A DNA stretch of 51,874 nucleotides, taken from contig CAYRCC010000012.1 in the NCBI GenBank assembly GCA_964422725.1, forward strand, positions 1 to 51,874, in the 5' to 3' direction. Source of the DNA: CAKSNH01 sp964422725. GTDB lineage: Bacteria; Bacillota; Clostridia; UBA1381. A program made the position numbers and the translations under genes. A model generated the notes under the pieces. It was given only the letters and a program-made list of their open reading frames with translations. It was not told the origin of the DNA and did no database searches. Below, piece after piece: positions 24,917-34,813 of the stretch; position 1 is the stretch's first letter, and each line of letters starts with the position of its first letter.

Positions 24917-26056
24917 TTATTGATTTTTCAATACCTCGGCAATAACATTTGCTATACATTCACCGCCCAGTACCGCCTCACTCAGCGTATTTCCGTTGCT
25001 CCCCACTTCCAAAATAAGACTTCCCTTTGTTGTATGCTGATTAAACCGCTCCTCTCTCAAATTCATAGGCCGCATCAGGGACGGATACATTTCATTGGCT
25101 TTTTTCTGTATTTTTGCCGCAAATCTCATATTCGACTGCCAGTAAGGGTGATTTAATCCGCCGCTGTCAGTGCCTATTACAAGCATAACCTGAGCCGCTT
25201 TTTTACCGTTGATATCCGCCGTAACCTTCAGTTTTGTGCCGTCCGCACGCACCATCGCATCGCGGTGTACATCAAGTACAACCTTTATGCCGGGATTGTC
25301 CTTCATCACCCGTTCAACCGTTGACAAAGAACGCCCGTATGCACCGTTATAAGACGGATAATCGTGCACTGTGGCATCGTGTATGGTGCTAATTCCGGAA
25401 TTATTCAAAACCTCACATATTTTTCTTCCGACTTGAATAACGTTTTTACTGCTGTCGGTGCTTCTGTCGCTGTCAGATGAGGTGTATGTGCTTTTGCCTT
25501 CCTCCGTATACGATTCCGTTGTATGTGTATGTACTATTAAAACCTCCGCTCCGTTGCCTGTCAGTGCGAAATCCGTTTTTTCATTTGCAAGCATATCGGC
25601 GTTTACGCTATATGCGGTTGCGTTTGAAATGCTCATTCCCTTGCTTATACCGATATCCTCAATTCGCATTTGCGGCTGTGCTGTCTGCATCGTCGGCGAC
25701 GGCATTTGTGTTGGCTGTGACACATTTGCACTTTCCTCCGGATATTCTATGTCCGGCATTTCAAATATCGGTGCCGCCATAAAAATACTCTCCGGCTTCA
25801 GTATGTCAAACCCGAAAACAGCTTTTAAAATATTTATATGTGTGCTGTCCTTTTCAAGCGGCAGTTCATTTTCCAATACCGCTTTATAGATACTGTCGGC
25901 TTTTGACGACTGTGCCGATACCCGCGCCGCCGTCCTGAAAAAGAAAAAGCCGCACCCCAGCACTCCGCTCACCGTAAAGCATATAACAGCAGTCATAAGA
26001 GTTTTTCTGTCTATTATTATCGCTTTAAATCTTTTTTTGTGTTTCATACGTTTCAT
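24917..26056 (-). CDS. spoIIP: Stage II sporulation protein P (engulfment amidase)
   Basis: 379 aa. A single N-terminal membrane anchor (residues 18-40) holds it on the mother-cell membrane; a low-complexity Ser/Pro/Gln linker (about 112-130) leads to the amidase/endopeptidase domain. Zinc and catalytic residues are visible in IVHTHTTESYT, VLDVHRDAM and LEVGSNGNT. SpoIIP degrades peptidoglycan during engulfment with SpoIID and SpoIIM. This is one of the two clear signs that the organism sporulates. AGAGGCGG lies 9 bases before the ATG. Confidence 0.95.
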   Translation of the reverse strand: MKRMKHKKRFKAIIIDRKTLMTAVICFTVSGVLGCGFFFFRTAARVSAQSSKADSIYKAVLENELPLEKDSTHINILKAVFGFDILKPESIFMAAPIFEMPDIEYPEESANVSQPTQMPSPTMQTAQPQMRIEDIGISKGMSISNATAYSVNADMLANEKTDFALTGNGAEVLIVHTHTTESYTEEGKSTYTSSDSDRSTDSSKNVIQVGRKICEVLNNSGISTIHDATVHDYPSYNGAYGRSLSTVERVMKDNPGIKVVLDVHRDAMVRADGTKLKVTADINGKKAAQVMLVIGTDSGGLNHPYWQSNMRFAAKIQKKANEMYPSLMRPMNLREERFNQHTTKGSLILEVGSNGNTLSEAVLGGECIANVIAEVLKNQ

Positions 26057-26151
26057 TAGTAACTACCGCCTCTCATATTGATTACTGTAATTTTATGTTC
26101 AAACTGTAATATTTATGCTTTCACACTCAAAATGACACCGAAAAATTTTGC

Positions 26152-26180
26152 TTGCAAATTGTTTTGCAATATGTTATGAT
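26152..26180 (+). promoter_or_regulatory. Promoter for the MATE gene
   Basis: TTGCAA (26152-26157), 17-bp spacer, TATGAT (26175-26180), with the ATG 175 bases downstream, leaving a long leader. Confidence 0.75.
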
Positions 26181-26202
26181 AATTTTCATATGTTGTAACA
26201 AA

Positions 26203-26325
26203 CGGCAATAAATCGTATTGCGGATTCAGCGTTTTTTTATAAGCTTACGAAGCACCGACGGCGCGAAAGTACAGGCTTGTCCGACAGCCTTAAAATTTCA
26301 CGCACCGTCTGCACGCATATTGCCG
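26203..26325 (+). promoter_or_regulatory. Structured 5' leader of the MATE gene, riboswitch-like
   Basis: CGGCAATA (26203-26210) can pair with TATTGCCG (26318-26325), enclosing a long arm in which GACGGCGCGAAA pairs with TTTCACGCACCGTC and is capped by AGGCT/AGCCT. The same CGGCAATA can instead pair locally with TATTGCGG (26216-26223), followed 9 bases later by seven T. Two mutually exclusive folds, one terminator-like, are typical of riboswitches or attenuators. I do not recognise a known class. Confidence 0.5.
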
Positions 26326-26354
26326 CACAGCAAAATATCAGGGAGGTAATTTAA

Positions 26355-27719
26355 ATGAAAAAAAGTCTGGCTTTTGACAAAAAATTCATAACCACGCTGC
26401 TCTCACTGTCATTGCCGATTGCGTTCCAGAACCTTATAAACACCACGCTCAACGCAATAGACAATATAATGATAGGTTCTCTCGGCAGTGATGCGATTGC
26501 CGGTGTCGGGTTTGCAAATCAAATTTTCACCATATTATCCACACTGCTTTTCGGAATATGCACAGGCAGCTGTATCTTTATTTCGCAGTTTTACGGAAAA
26601 CGCGATTTTGAAAATCTGAAATTTTCGGTAAGCCTGAATATCATAGGCGCGGTAATTGTTTCGGCTGTATTTACGGTTCTGGCTCTTATATGTCCGCACT
26701 CGCTTATAGGACTGTTCACACACGATGATACGGTTATCGCCTACGGTGTCGATTATATGCGCATTGTCGCGATATCGTACATACCTATGGCAATATCTTT
26801 TTCCTACTCGTCGGCAATGCGAAGTATCGGAAAATCACAATTTCCGCTGTACATATCTATAGTATCAATTTTTATAAACGCGTTTTTTAACTATATGTTT
26901 ATATTCGGTAAATTCGGTGCTCCGGCACTTGGCGTTAAGGGAGCCGCAATAGGCACTATTTTTGCGCGGCTTTTTGAGGTTATTCTGAATTTGCTTATAA
27001 CCTACACAAAAATAGAGAATATACAAGTTTACCCAAGACACATTACAGGTATATCCGCCGCATTTTTCAAGCGTTTCATACGCATTACCGCTCCGGTTAT
27101 AGGCAATGAGGGATTGTGGTCGGTCGGAATCGCAATTTATGCCGCAATACTGGGCAGACTGTCAACCGATGCTACCGCCGCCGTAAACATAACAAAGGTT
27201 CTCGAAAATATGATGATGGTGTTCTTTATGGGTATCGGCAACGGTGCCGGCATTATGATAGGGCAGAAAATAGGCGCAAACGACGAAAAAAGCGCAATAC
27301 AATACGCAAACGCTTTCACGCTCATAGTTCCGATGCTGAGTATAATTTTCATTGCCGCAATGCTGCTTGTACGTCCGTTTTTCCTGTCATTCTACAACAT
27401 TGAACCGCACATCAAGACTCTAACAGCTCAGTTGATTGCCGTAACTGCGTTTATAATACCTTTTAAAGGTATAAACTATGTGCATATAGTCGGTTCAATG
27501 CGCAGCGGCGGCGACACTGTGGCTTGCCTTCTCATTGATGCCGCCGGTGTGTGGCTGATAAGTATTCCGCTGATGCTGATTTCCGGTATGCTGTTAAAGC
27601 TTGATGTACGAATAGTTTACTTCTGTTCTCTGAGCGAAGAGCTTGTCAAAACCGCAATTGTGCTGTGGCGGATAAAAAGCAACAAATGGATAAGAAATTT
27701 GGTACACGATATTAAATAA
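26355..27719 (+). CDS. MATE family efflux transporter
   Basis: 454 aa, about twelve membrane helices in two homologous halves. Typical MATE marks: LSLPIAFQNLINTTLNAIDNIMIG at the start, FGICTGSCIFISQFYGKRD, and GMGNGAGIMIGQ-like residues at the opening of the second half. It should export cationic drugs or metabolites with Na+ or H+. GGGAGGTAA precedes the ATG. Likely controlled through the structured leader. Confidence 0.92.
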   Translation: MKKSLAFDKKFITTLLSLSLPIAFQNLINTTLNAIDNIMIGSLGSDAIAGVGFANQIFTILSTLLFGICTGSCIFISQFYGKRDFENLKFSVSLNIIGAVIVSAVFTVLALICPHSLIGLFTHDDTVIAYGVDYMRIVAISYIPMAISFSYSSAMRSIGKSQFPLYISIVSIFINAFFNYMFIFGKFGAPALGVKGAAIGTIFARLFEVILNLLITYTKIENIQVYPRHITGISAAFFKRFIRITAPVIGNEGLWSVGIAIYAAILGRLSTDATAAVNITKVLENMMMVFFMGIGNGAGIMIGQKIGANDEKSAIQYANAFTLIVPMLSIIFIAAMLLVRPFFLSFYNIEPHIKTLTAQLIAVTAFIIPFKGINYVHIVGSMRSGGDTVACLLIDAAGVWLISIPLMLISGMLLKLDVRIVYFCSLSEELVKTAIVLWRIKSNKWIRNLVHDIK

Positions 27720-27727
27720 GTACAAAT

Positions 27728-27780
27728 AAATACACCGACAGCAAAATTCCGCTTGCAATTTTGTTATCGGTGTATTTTTA
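27728..27780. terminator. Bidirectional terminator between MATE and SSB genes
   Basis: Arms 27728-27748 and 27757-27777 form a stem of about 20 bp (AAATACACCGA with TCGGTGTATTT at the base) with T-runs on both strands. Confidence 0.85.
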
Positions 27781-27827
27781 CGTTTACCGCCGCAACGCAC
27801 CGCGCAAGGTTTACACATTATAAAATG

Positions 27828-28478
27828 TCAGTATTCCTCTTGCTCGCTTTCACTGTCGCGTTTTGCTATTTCCAATTTGCTTACGGATACCTCATAGGCT
27901 GTTTTGGTTATAACCTCATCTTCCGATAAATGCTTTTGATAATTCCTTGACTGTATTCTTCCCCATATATGAATATTATCCCCAACCGACAAATTGCGGC
28001 AGTAACGCGCATTACGCCCCCAAGCAATAACCGGAATATAATCGGATTTGTTATATGTACGGTTTACCGCGATAAGCATATCGGTTATTTCTCTTCCGAA
28101 AGGAGTAGTGCGGTAAATCGGTTCTTTGCATATGAATCCGTTGAGATAAATGAAATTTGGATTTTTACGTTCGTCCGTATCGGCACGGCGTATATCCTTT
28201 GCAAACAGTGTCAAAATGAGTTTGTTACTTGTGCCGCTGTAGTTATTGTAAGAACGAAACTGCCCCGTAATTTCAAGCCTGTCGCCGATTTGAATGTCCA
28301 GCTCCTCCGACAGCCGCTCCGATACCATCACCTTGATATGGTCATTGATTTCACTGAGTCTTGGTACTGACAGCGTAAACATATAAAATTTTTCACCGTA
28401 AATTTCGTGGTTAAATACCGGATTATCCTCTGCAATTCCTATAATGCCCGCTTTATTGTTATCCACGGAGTTTATCAT
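27828..28478 (-). CDS. Single-stranded DNA-binding protein with two OB folds
   Basis: 216 aa. Residues 10-95 and 105-200 each look like an SSB-type OB fold; the second has FIYLNGFICKEPIYRTTPFGREITDMLIAVNR and IPVIAWGRNARYC, the best SSB match. The acidic tail SESEQEEY lacks the DDDIPF-like peptide of primary SSB. This is a clostridial accessory SSB, not the replicative one. Monocistronic. Confidence 0.8.
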   Translation of the reverse strand: MINSVDNNKAGIIGIAEDNPVFNHEIYGEKFYMFTLSVPRLSEINDHIKVMVSERLSEELDIQIGDRLEITGQFRSYNNYSGTSNKLILTLFAKDIRRADTDERKNPNFIYLNGFICKEPIYRTTPFGREITDMLIAVNRTYNKSDYIPVIAWGRNARYCRNLSVGDNIHIWGRIQSRNYQKHLSEDEVITKTAYEVSVSKLEIAKRDSESEQEEY

Positions 28479-28603
28479 TAATATTGCCCCCTCATTATGT
28501 GTTTTTTGTAAAAGAAAAATTATAGTCTATACTATTCGCGGAGCAAATCAATTATGATTAAAAAATAATGTTTGACGGCTGTAATACGGCTGAATAATTT
28601 TGC

Positions 28604-28650
28604 AAAACAAAACGCAGTCCGCTGCTTTTAAAACCGCATAGGACTGCGTT
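28604..28650 (-). terminator. Terminator after the nucleotidyltransferase gene
   Basis: Perfect 10-bp arms AACGCAGTCC (28611-28620) and GGACTGCGTT (28641-28650), followed by TTGTTTTG on the minus strand. Confidence 0.8.
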
Positions 28651-28665
28651 ATTCGGCTTTTTATA

Positions 28666-29397
28666 TTACTCAAACATTTTCTGTGCCGCATAATAGCTTT
28701 TCGGAGTGCCTATATCTATACGCATACCGTCAGGCGTAAACGCATAGACAGGATTTCTGTCCAAAAGCCACGGAATGAAATGTCCGGGAGCATCGGGGTT
28801 GTTGCCCTCGTCCAGATACTTTTTGATAAGCTTCGCGGTTTCTCTCTTATACAGGTAAAACGGCGAAACGCCCCAGTCGGATTTCGGATTTTCGGGTTTT
28901 TCTTCAAAGCTCAAAACCCTGCCGTCATCATCAATCTCCGCAACGCCCATTGCGTGCAAATCATCGTTTTCATCGGCTTTGTTTGCACAAATCATATCGG
29001 CGTTTTTCTCACGGTACATTTTCACATAGTCAACCAGTGAAAAATCGAAAATATTATCACTCGCCATAACCAACAGTTCATCGTCAATACCGCTGTTATC
29101 TATCACATACTGCATATCACCGATAGCACCAAGACGGTTATCGTTGCTCGTGGTAAAATCATTTATTACAATTACTTTTTTACGACCGGTATATTTATCC
29201 GCCCAATCCGCAAAGTTAATGTAAAATTTATGATTGGTAACAATGTAAATGTTATTTACATCGTCAACCTGCTCGATTTTGTCAATAACCATATCCAAAA
29301 TAGTTTTATTGCCCATCCGGAGCAGTGCTTTCGGCATATTCTCGGTAAGCGGATAAAGCCGAGTCGCATATCCGGCGGCAAGCAAAATACAATCCAT
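28666..29397 (-). CDS. Sugar-phosphate nucleotidyltransferase
   Basis: 243 aa of the NTP_transferase family. The nucleotide loop ILLAAGYATRLYPLTENMPKAL is split across residues 4-25, and the acidic metal site VMASDNIFDF is in the middle. It would make an activated sugar such as a dTDP-, UDP- or CDP-sugar; the substrate cannot be told. Start: ATG 29397 with AAAGGTGAG upstream; the frame opens at a TTG two codons earlier. Confidence 0.88.
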   Translation of the reverse strand: MDCILLAAGYATRLYPLTENMPKALLRMGNKTILDMVIDKIEQVDDVNNIYIVTNHKFYINFADWADKYTGRKKVIVINDFTTSNDNRLGAIGDMQYVIDNSGIDDELLVMASDNIFDFSLVDYVKMYREKNADMICANKADENDDLHAMGVAEIDDDGRVLSFEEKPENPKSDWGVSPFYLYKRETAKLIKKYLDEGNNPDAPGHFIPWLLDRNPVYAFTPDGMRIDIGTPKSYYAAQKMFE

Positions 29398-29472
29398 TAT
29401 CAATACTCACCTTTCAAAACAAATAGTTATTATTCCGCTGTCGGCAAACCGCAAACAGGACTCTGCCGAACA

Positions 29473-29538
29473 AGACAGACAATCTGTTTTTTATCACTTT
29501 TTGAGTTCTTCCGCAAGTAAAAATCAGTTTGTCTGTCT
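29473..29538. repeat. Inverted repeat with AGACAGACAA arms
   Basis: AGACAGACAA (29473-29482) and TTGTCTGTCT (29529-29538), extended by CTG/CAG, enclose about 46 bases. Lies in the 320-base gap between the divergent nucleotidyltransferase and lacZ genes; the remainder of that gap holds the lacZ promoter and no gene. There is a T-run next to the inner side. Confidence 0.6.
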
Positions 29539-29648
29539 AATTATACATTTTTTTTTCAAATCCGTCAACCGTTACAGTTAATTGATATTAAATTAACGAT
29601 TTTTTCGGACAATTGCCGATTTTATACGCAAAATATATACTTTTTATG

Positions 29649-29677
29649 TTGAAACATTTCAAACTATAGTCTATAAT
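29649..29677 (+). promoter_or_regulatory. lacZ promoter with overlapping palindrome
   Basis: TTGAAA (29649-29654), 17-bp spacer, TATAAT (29672-29677), near consensus. The -35 lies in TTGAAACATTTCAA (29649-29662), a dyad that could bind a repressor. Confidence 0.8.
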
Positions 29678-29717
29678 AGTAAGTAACTTAAATATTTCAG
29701 AAAGGCTTGTCATAACT

Positions 29718-32700
29718 ATGAAAGAAAAATTCATCTATAAACCGCCGCAAAACGGCTATCCTGAATGGAACAACAATCCGGATATTTTCCGACTTAACAG
29801 AATGGACGCGCACTCTTATCAAATGCCGTTTGACACCGTTGAACAGGCTCTGTCGCTGAAACATGAACAGTCGCGCCGCTATAAAAGCCTGAACGGAAAA
29901 TGGAAGTTTGAATTTGCTCCCAAGCCATCGGAAGCGAACAAGGAATTTTACAAAACCGACTACGATGTGTCAAAATGGGACGACATAAAAGTACCTGCAC
30001 ACTGGCAGTTTCAGGGCTATGATTATCCGCAGTATACAAACACGCGCTACCCTTGGAGTATGGACGATAAAATAGATCCGCCGTTTGCGCCGGAAAATTA
30101 TAATCCGGTCGGCTCATACCGTACAAGTTTCACCGTACCCGACGATTGGCACGGCGAACCCGTATATATAAGTTTTCAAGGTGTGGAATCCGCATTTTAC
30201 GTTTGGCTGAACGGTGATTTTTTGGGGTACAGCGAGGATACGTTTGATGCAAGCGAATTTGATATCACCCCATACCTTACCGACGGCGAAAATATACTTG
30301 CCGTACAGGTATACCGCTGGTGCAGTGCAAGTTGGCTTGAAGATCAGGATTTCTGGCGGTTGTCCGGAATATTCCGCGATGTATATATTTATTCAACGCC
30401 GCGGCAGCATATTTTTGACTTCAACGTCATCGCCACACTCGACGACACCTACACCGACGGTATACTTACCGTCAAAGCCGAAATCACCGACTACGACGAA
30501 ATGCCGACGGACGGCTTGTCCGTTACCGCAATGCTTTTTGACGGCAATAATGTTTTGAAGAAATTTCTGCTTGAGGACGGAAAAAACACCGTAAATATTC
30601 CGTCGCCGAAAAAATGGAGTGCTGAGTATCCGAATTTGTATAAGCTGGTTTTGGTACTCAAAGATGCACACTCAAACATTGTCGAAACGCTCAGCGCAAA
30701 TATCGGTTTCAGGCGTTTTGAAATTATCGGCGGACTGATGTGCATAAACGGAAAACGCATTGTGTTTAAGGGAGTAAACCGCCACGAGTTTTCGTGCGAC
30801 AAAGGGCGCGCAATAGATTATGAGGATATGCTCGTACATATAAAGCTTATGAAACGTCATAACATAAACGCGGTGCGTACAAGCCATTACCCGAATAATT
30901 CCAAATGGTACGATTTATGTGACGAATACGGTCTGTACGTAATTGACGAGAATAATCTGGAAACGCACGGCTGTCACAGACGCAGCATTGACGAAAATTA
31001 CAACATTCCGGGTTCTCACGAATGTTGGAGAGAGAATGTGCTCGACAGATGCAAATCTATGTTTGAACGCGACAAAAACCATCCGTCAATACTCATATGG
31101 TCACTCGGCAACGAAAGCTGGGGCGGCGACAACTTCCTCATAATGCACGACTATTTTCATAAAGTCGACCCGACAAGACTTGTACATTACGAAAGCACCG
31201 TAAACACTCCCGAATACACCGACTGCACCGATATGACAAGTCATATGTATACACAGCCGGACGACATAGAAAAATACGCACTTGCGGAAAATTACGACAA
31301 AAAGCCGTTCATATTATGTGAATATTCTCACGCAATGGGCAATTCGTGCGGCAATATTTGCAAATACACCGAACTGTTTGATAAATACCCTATTCTGCAA
31401 GGCGGCTTTGTTTGGGACTGGATTGACCAGGCAATAAGGACCAAAACAGCCGACGGAGTTGAATATTTTGCTTACGGCGGTGATTTCGGAGAAAAAGTGC
31501 ACAGCGGAAATTTCAGCGGAAACGGACTGCTGTTTGCCGACAGCACAGTCAGTCCTAAGTTAATCGAAGTTAAGGGAGTATATCAGAATATTACCTTCAG
31601 AGAGGGCAATATACGCGGTAGGAGCATATACGTTAAAAATAAATTCTTATTTACCGATTTGTCTGAATTTGATATACACTGGTGCGTAAGAAAAACCGGA
31701 GAAATTATTGAAAACGGCAAGCTTGATATCGCTCTTGCGCCCGAATGTGAAATGATGGTGCTGATACCATTCACTTACCCGACCGATGACGACGGTGAAT
31801 ACTTACTTGAAATATCCGCTGTCACAAAAAGCGATACCGTCTGGGCCGCTGCCGGACACGAAGTGTCGTTCGGTCAGTTCGTACTGCCGGTAAAACCGTC
31901 GGAAAAGCCGCTGCCTTGCGGAAAACTCCAAGCCGACTCAAATGACAAAACCGTTGTTGTTTCGGGTGAAAATTTCAGAGCGGAATTTTGCAAGTCAAGC
32001 GGAAAATTGGTGTCGTATATTTATAACGGCAGTGAACGCCTGCGAAAACCTATCAGTCCTAATTTCTACCGCGCATGGGTTGATAACGACGTTGCAAACG
32101 GTATGCCGGAACGCTGTGCGGCGTGGGTACAGAACAGCACGCACCAACAGCTTATGGATTTTGCCGCAGATACATCTCAGGAAAACAAAGTTATTGTAAA
32201 AACAGTACTCAGACTCAGTGAAACAAAATATATGTACATTCTGCCGCCGGAATCACATTCCGTCTGCATAATGAATTACACTATAACCGCTGACGGCGAA
32301 ATCGAGATTGAACAAATTTTAGAGCCGCGGCGCGACCTTGCGGAACTGCCGTCATTCGGCGCGGTAATGGAAACGGACAAAAAATACAGTAACCTGAAAT
32401 GGTACGGCAGAGGACCTGAGGAAAGTATGTGGGACAGAAAGAGCGGTGTAAAGTTCGGCTTATACACAGGTACGGTGCATGAGCAGTATGTACCGTATAT
32501 AACCCCTCAGGAGTACGGAAACAAAACAGATGTACGTTTTGCCGAGATTACCGACGAAAGCGGTGCGGGACTCAGAATAAGCGCAGATTCATATATGGAA
32601 TTCAGCGCAAAAGAGTGGTCAAACGACGAAATCATACCGGCAATGCACCCGTACGAACTGCCAAAATCCGACAAAACCGTCCTGTATATCAATTATCATC

Positions 32701-32807
32701 AAACCGGAGTCGGCGGTGATACGACGTGGGGAACGCGTGCAAGAGATGAATATACGCTTATGAGCAATAAAGAATATACATTTAAATTTAAAATAAAGGG
32801 AATATAA
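29718..32807 (+). CDS. GH2 beta-galactosidase, LacZ type
   Basis: 1029 aa, full-length LacZ architecture: jelly roll, two Ig-like domains, TIM barrel, and a C-terminal Bgal_small_N sandwich. Acid/base E466 (SLGNESWGGDN) and nucleophile E535 (LCEYSHAMGNSCG) are in place; VNRHEFSCDKGRAI marks the barrel entry. No signal peptide, so it splits imported galactosides, probably beta-1,4-galacto-oligosaccharides released by the GH53 enzyme or lactose. AGAAAGG is 12 bases from the ATG. A near-consensus promoter lies upstream. Confidence 0.96.
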   Translation: MKEKFIYKPPQNGYPEWNNNPDIFRLNRMDAHSYQMPFDTVEQALSLKHEQSRRYKSLNGKWKFEFAPKPSEANKEFYKTDYDVSKWDDIKVPAHWQFQGYDYPQYTNTRYPWSMDDKIDPPFAPENYNPVGSYRTSFTVPDDWHGEPVYISFQGVESAFYVWLNGDFLGYSEDTFDASEFDITPYLTDGENILAVQVYRWCSASWLEDQDFWRLSGIFRDVYIYSTPRQHIFDFNVIATLDDTYTDGILTVKAEITDYDEMPTDGLSVTAMLFDGNNVLKKFLLEDGKNTVNIPSPKKWSAEYPNLYKLVLVLKDAHSNIVETLSANIGFRRFEIIGGLMCINGKRIVFKGVNRHEFSCDKGRAIDYEDMLVHIKLMKRHNINAVRTSHYPNNSKWYDLCDEYGLYVIDENNLETHGCHRRSIDENYNIPGSHECWRENVLDRCKSMFERDKNHPSILIWSLGNESWGGDNFLIMHDYFHKVDPTRLVHYESTVNTPEYTDCTDMTSHMYTQPDDIEKYALAENYDKKPFILCEYSHAMGNSCGNICKYTELFDKYPILQGGFVWDWIDQAIRTKTADGVEYFAYGGDFGEKVHSGNFSGNGLLFADSTVSPKLIEVKGVYQNITFREGNIRGRSIYVKNKFLFTDLSEFDIHWCVRKTGEIIENGKLDIALAPECEMMVLIPFTYPTDDDGEYLLEISAVTKSDTVWAAAGHEVSFGQFVLPVKPSEKPLPCGKLQADSNDKTVVVSGENFRAEFCKSSGKLVSYIYNGSERLRKPISPNFYRAWVDNDVANGMPERCAAWVQNSTHQQLMDFAADTSQENKVIVKTVLRLSETKYMYILPPESHSVCIMNYTITADGEIEIEQILEPRRDLAELPSFGAVMETDKKYSNLKWYGRGPEESMWDRKSGVKFGLYTGTVHEQYVPYITPQEYGNKTDVRFAEITDESGAGLRISADSYMEFSAKEWSNDEIIPAMHPYELPKSDKTVLYINYHQTGVGGDTTWGTRARDEYTLMSNKEYTFKFKIKGI

Positions 32808-32980
32808 CTAAAGTAAAAACAGATAATCGGGCTGCGGGCAAAGTCTTAAATTGCAGTCTGAATACAGCGAAATTTTAATAAAATCACTTTTGAAAGGCTG
32901 ACCGACATTTTGCCGGCAGTCCGAAACAATTTATCTGCAGCCGCTGTTGCTTATCTGTATGATTATAAGGAGAAAAACAA

Positions 32981-33901
32981 GTGGAAAAAAATAAAATATT
33001 TACAAACACATTATTCGTTGCGGCGGCGGCACTTTTGTGCTGTGCGCTGTGGGGCAGTGCAACACCGTTTATTAAAATCGGATACTCTCTCATACTCCCC
33101 GAAAAGAACGTACCGTCAACCATACTTTTTGCCGGAATAAGATTTACTCTTGCCGGAATAATAACGATTCTGATTTACAGCATCGCAAGAAAGAAATTTC
33201 TTTATCCCAAAAAGGAAAATTGGGACAAGGTAGTAAAGGTGAGCTGTTTCCAGACTATAATTCAGTACATATTCTTTTATGTCGGACTCGCAAACACAAC
33301 CGGCGTAAAAGGTACTATAGCAAGCGGTTCCAATGCATTTTTTGCAATGCTCATAGCCAGCCTTATATTTAAACAGGAAAAGCTGACATTAAAAAAAGTG
33401 TTTGCTTGCGTTATCGGGTTTGCCGGAATTGTACTTGTAAATCTTAACGGACTTGATTTCAGTATGAATTTTACGGGCGATGCGTTTGTGCTGTTTTCGG
33501 CAATTGCATATGCGGTATCGTCAGTATTGATTAAGCGTTATTCAAAATACGAGGACCCTGTGGTGCTAAGCGGATATCAGTTTGTCACGGGCGGAATTGT
33601 GATGATGATAATCGGCGCGGTTTTCGGCGGTGCAATCGCTATTACCGGTGTCAAGGCGGCGGCAGTGCTTGTGTATCTGTCATTTTTGTCGGCGGTAGCT
33701 TATTCGCTTTGGGGCGTATTGCTCAAATACAATCCGGTATCGAGAGTTACCATATACAGCTTTATGATTCCTGTTTTCGGTGTACTTTTATCAAAGCTGA
33801 TGCTTTCGGAAACCAATAATGTCCCGACGGTGAATTTGCTTATCACGTTGATACTTGTATGCACCGGTATTGTAATATTGAATTACAAAAAAGACGCGTA
33901 A
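32981..33901 (+). CDS. DMT/EamA family transporter
   Basis: 306 aa, ten hydrophobic segments, two EamA repeats: LWGSATPFIKIGYS in the first and FLSAVAYSLWGVLLKYNPVS in the second. Substrate unknown; the neighbours point to a sugar-related or amino-acid metabolite but the family is too broad to say. The start is GTG at 32981, with AAGGAG 8 bases upstream. A 173-base gap separates it from lacZ and holds no gene. Confidence 0.88.
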   Translation: MEKNKIFTNTLFVAAAALLCCALWGSATPFIKIGYSLILPEKNVPSTILFAGIRFTLAGIITILIYSIARKKFLYPKKENWDKVVKVSCFQTIIQYIFFYVGLANTTGVKGTIASGSNAFFAMLIASLIFKQEKLTLKKVFACVIGFAGIVLVNLNGLDFSMNFTGDAFVLFSAIAYAVSSVLIKRYSKYEDPVVLSGYQFVTGGIVMMIIGAVFGGAIAITGVKAAAVLVYLSFLSAVAYSLWGVLLKYNPVSRVTIYSFMIPVFGVLLSKLMLSETNNVPTVNLLITLILVCTGIVILNYKKDA

Positions 33902-33912
33902 CTTAACATTTC

Positions 33913-33950
33913 AAGCGGTATAACTCGCCAAAACGGGTTATACCGCTGTT
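33913..33950. terminator. Terminator between convergent EamA and AraC genes
   Basis: Perfect arms AGCGGTATAAC (33914-33924) and GTTATACCGCT (33937-33947), with T-rich sequence on the plus side and A-rich on the other. Confidence 0.8.
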
Positions 33951-33955
33951 TACTT

Positions 33956-34789
33956 TTAATCAATTATATGCTGCTGCCAGAGCTTTTTTCTGCGCCACAC
34001 AGACGGTGAAACTCCGAATTTTCGTTTAAATGCCTTATTAAAAACGTGACAGTCCGAATATCCCACACTCTGTGCGGCGGCGGTTACGGTGATATCGGGA
34101 TTTTTCAGATACATTGCGGCAGTGTTCATTTTAAGCGACAGCATATATTGCTGTATGCTTATATTTTCACATTTTTTAAAAAGTCTGCTCAGATAACTGC
34201 GGTCTATACCGATGTAATCGGAAATTTCGTTTACTGTAATAGATTTGTGAATATTATTTTTTATAAACATCTGTGCCTTACTTACATAGTCGGCGGCAAA
34301 TGCGGCGCATATACGGTTTTCTTCGGTCGACATTGCATTTATAAACGCCCAAAATTTACACATCACAGTTTCAAAACGCATTTCTCCGCCGGCAATCAAA
34401 TCGGAAAGGCTTGTACCCACTGCCATATCGCCGCTGTCGATAAATATCGGTGAGGCTTGGGAAATTTTAGCCATACCCAGTATTGCCGCCGACATACTGC
34501 CGTTAAACTCAATCCAGCGGTACAGCCACGGTTTATGCGTATCGGCACGATAATATGCAAGCTGTCCCGGACAAATAAGAAACATCTGCCCTTTGCCGAC
34601 TTTATATTCTTTGCCGTCAATTTTAAGTATCCCCTCACCGCTGTAGACATAATGCAAAAGGTAATTACTGCGAATACACGGTCCGAACGAATGACCGCTT
34701 ACGCATTGTTCCTCACCGTATTGCACAGGATAAATATCAGTCGGTATGAGATGGGTATACACGTAAAATGTATTTATAAAATGCTGCAT
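33956..34789 (-). CDS. AraC family transcriptional regulator
   Basis: 277 aa: N-terminal cupin sensor (YLLHYVYSGEGILKIDGKEYKVGKGQMFLICPG) split over residues 41-73, and a C-terminal double helix-turn-helix with ISDYIGIDRSYLSRLFKK and AAQSVGYSDCHVFNKAFKRKFGVSPS. It reads away from the GH36 alpha-galactosidase gene, so it is probably its activator, as MsmR/RafR-type regulators are. GGGAGG lies 8 bases before the ATG. Confidence 0.93.
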   Translation of the reverse strand: MQHFINTFYVYTHLIPTDIYPVQYGEEQCVSGHSFGPCIRSNYLLHYVYSGEGILKIDGKEYKVGKGQMFLICPGQLAYYRADTHKPWLYRWIEFNGSMSAAILGMAKISQASPIFIDSGDMAVGTSLSDLIAGGEMRFETVMCKFWAFINAMSTEENRICAAFAADYVSKAQMFIKNNIHKSITVNEISDYIGIDRSYLSRLFKKCENISIQQYMLSLKMNTAAMYLKNPDITVTAAAQSVGYSDCHVFNKAFKRKFGVSPSVWRRKKLWQQHIID

Positions 34790-34813
34790 GGCATTACCTC
34801 CCTGTATTTTATT

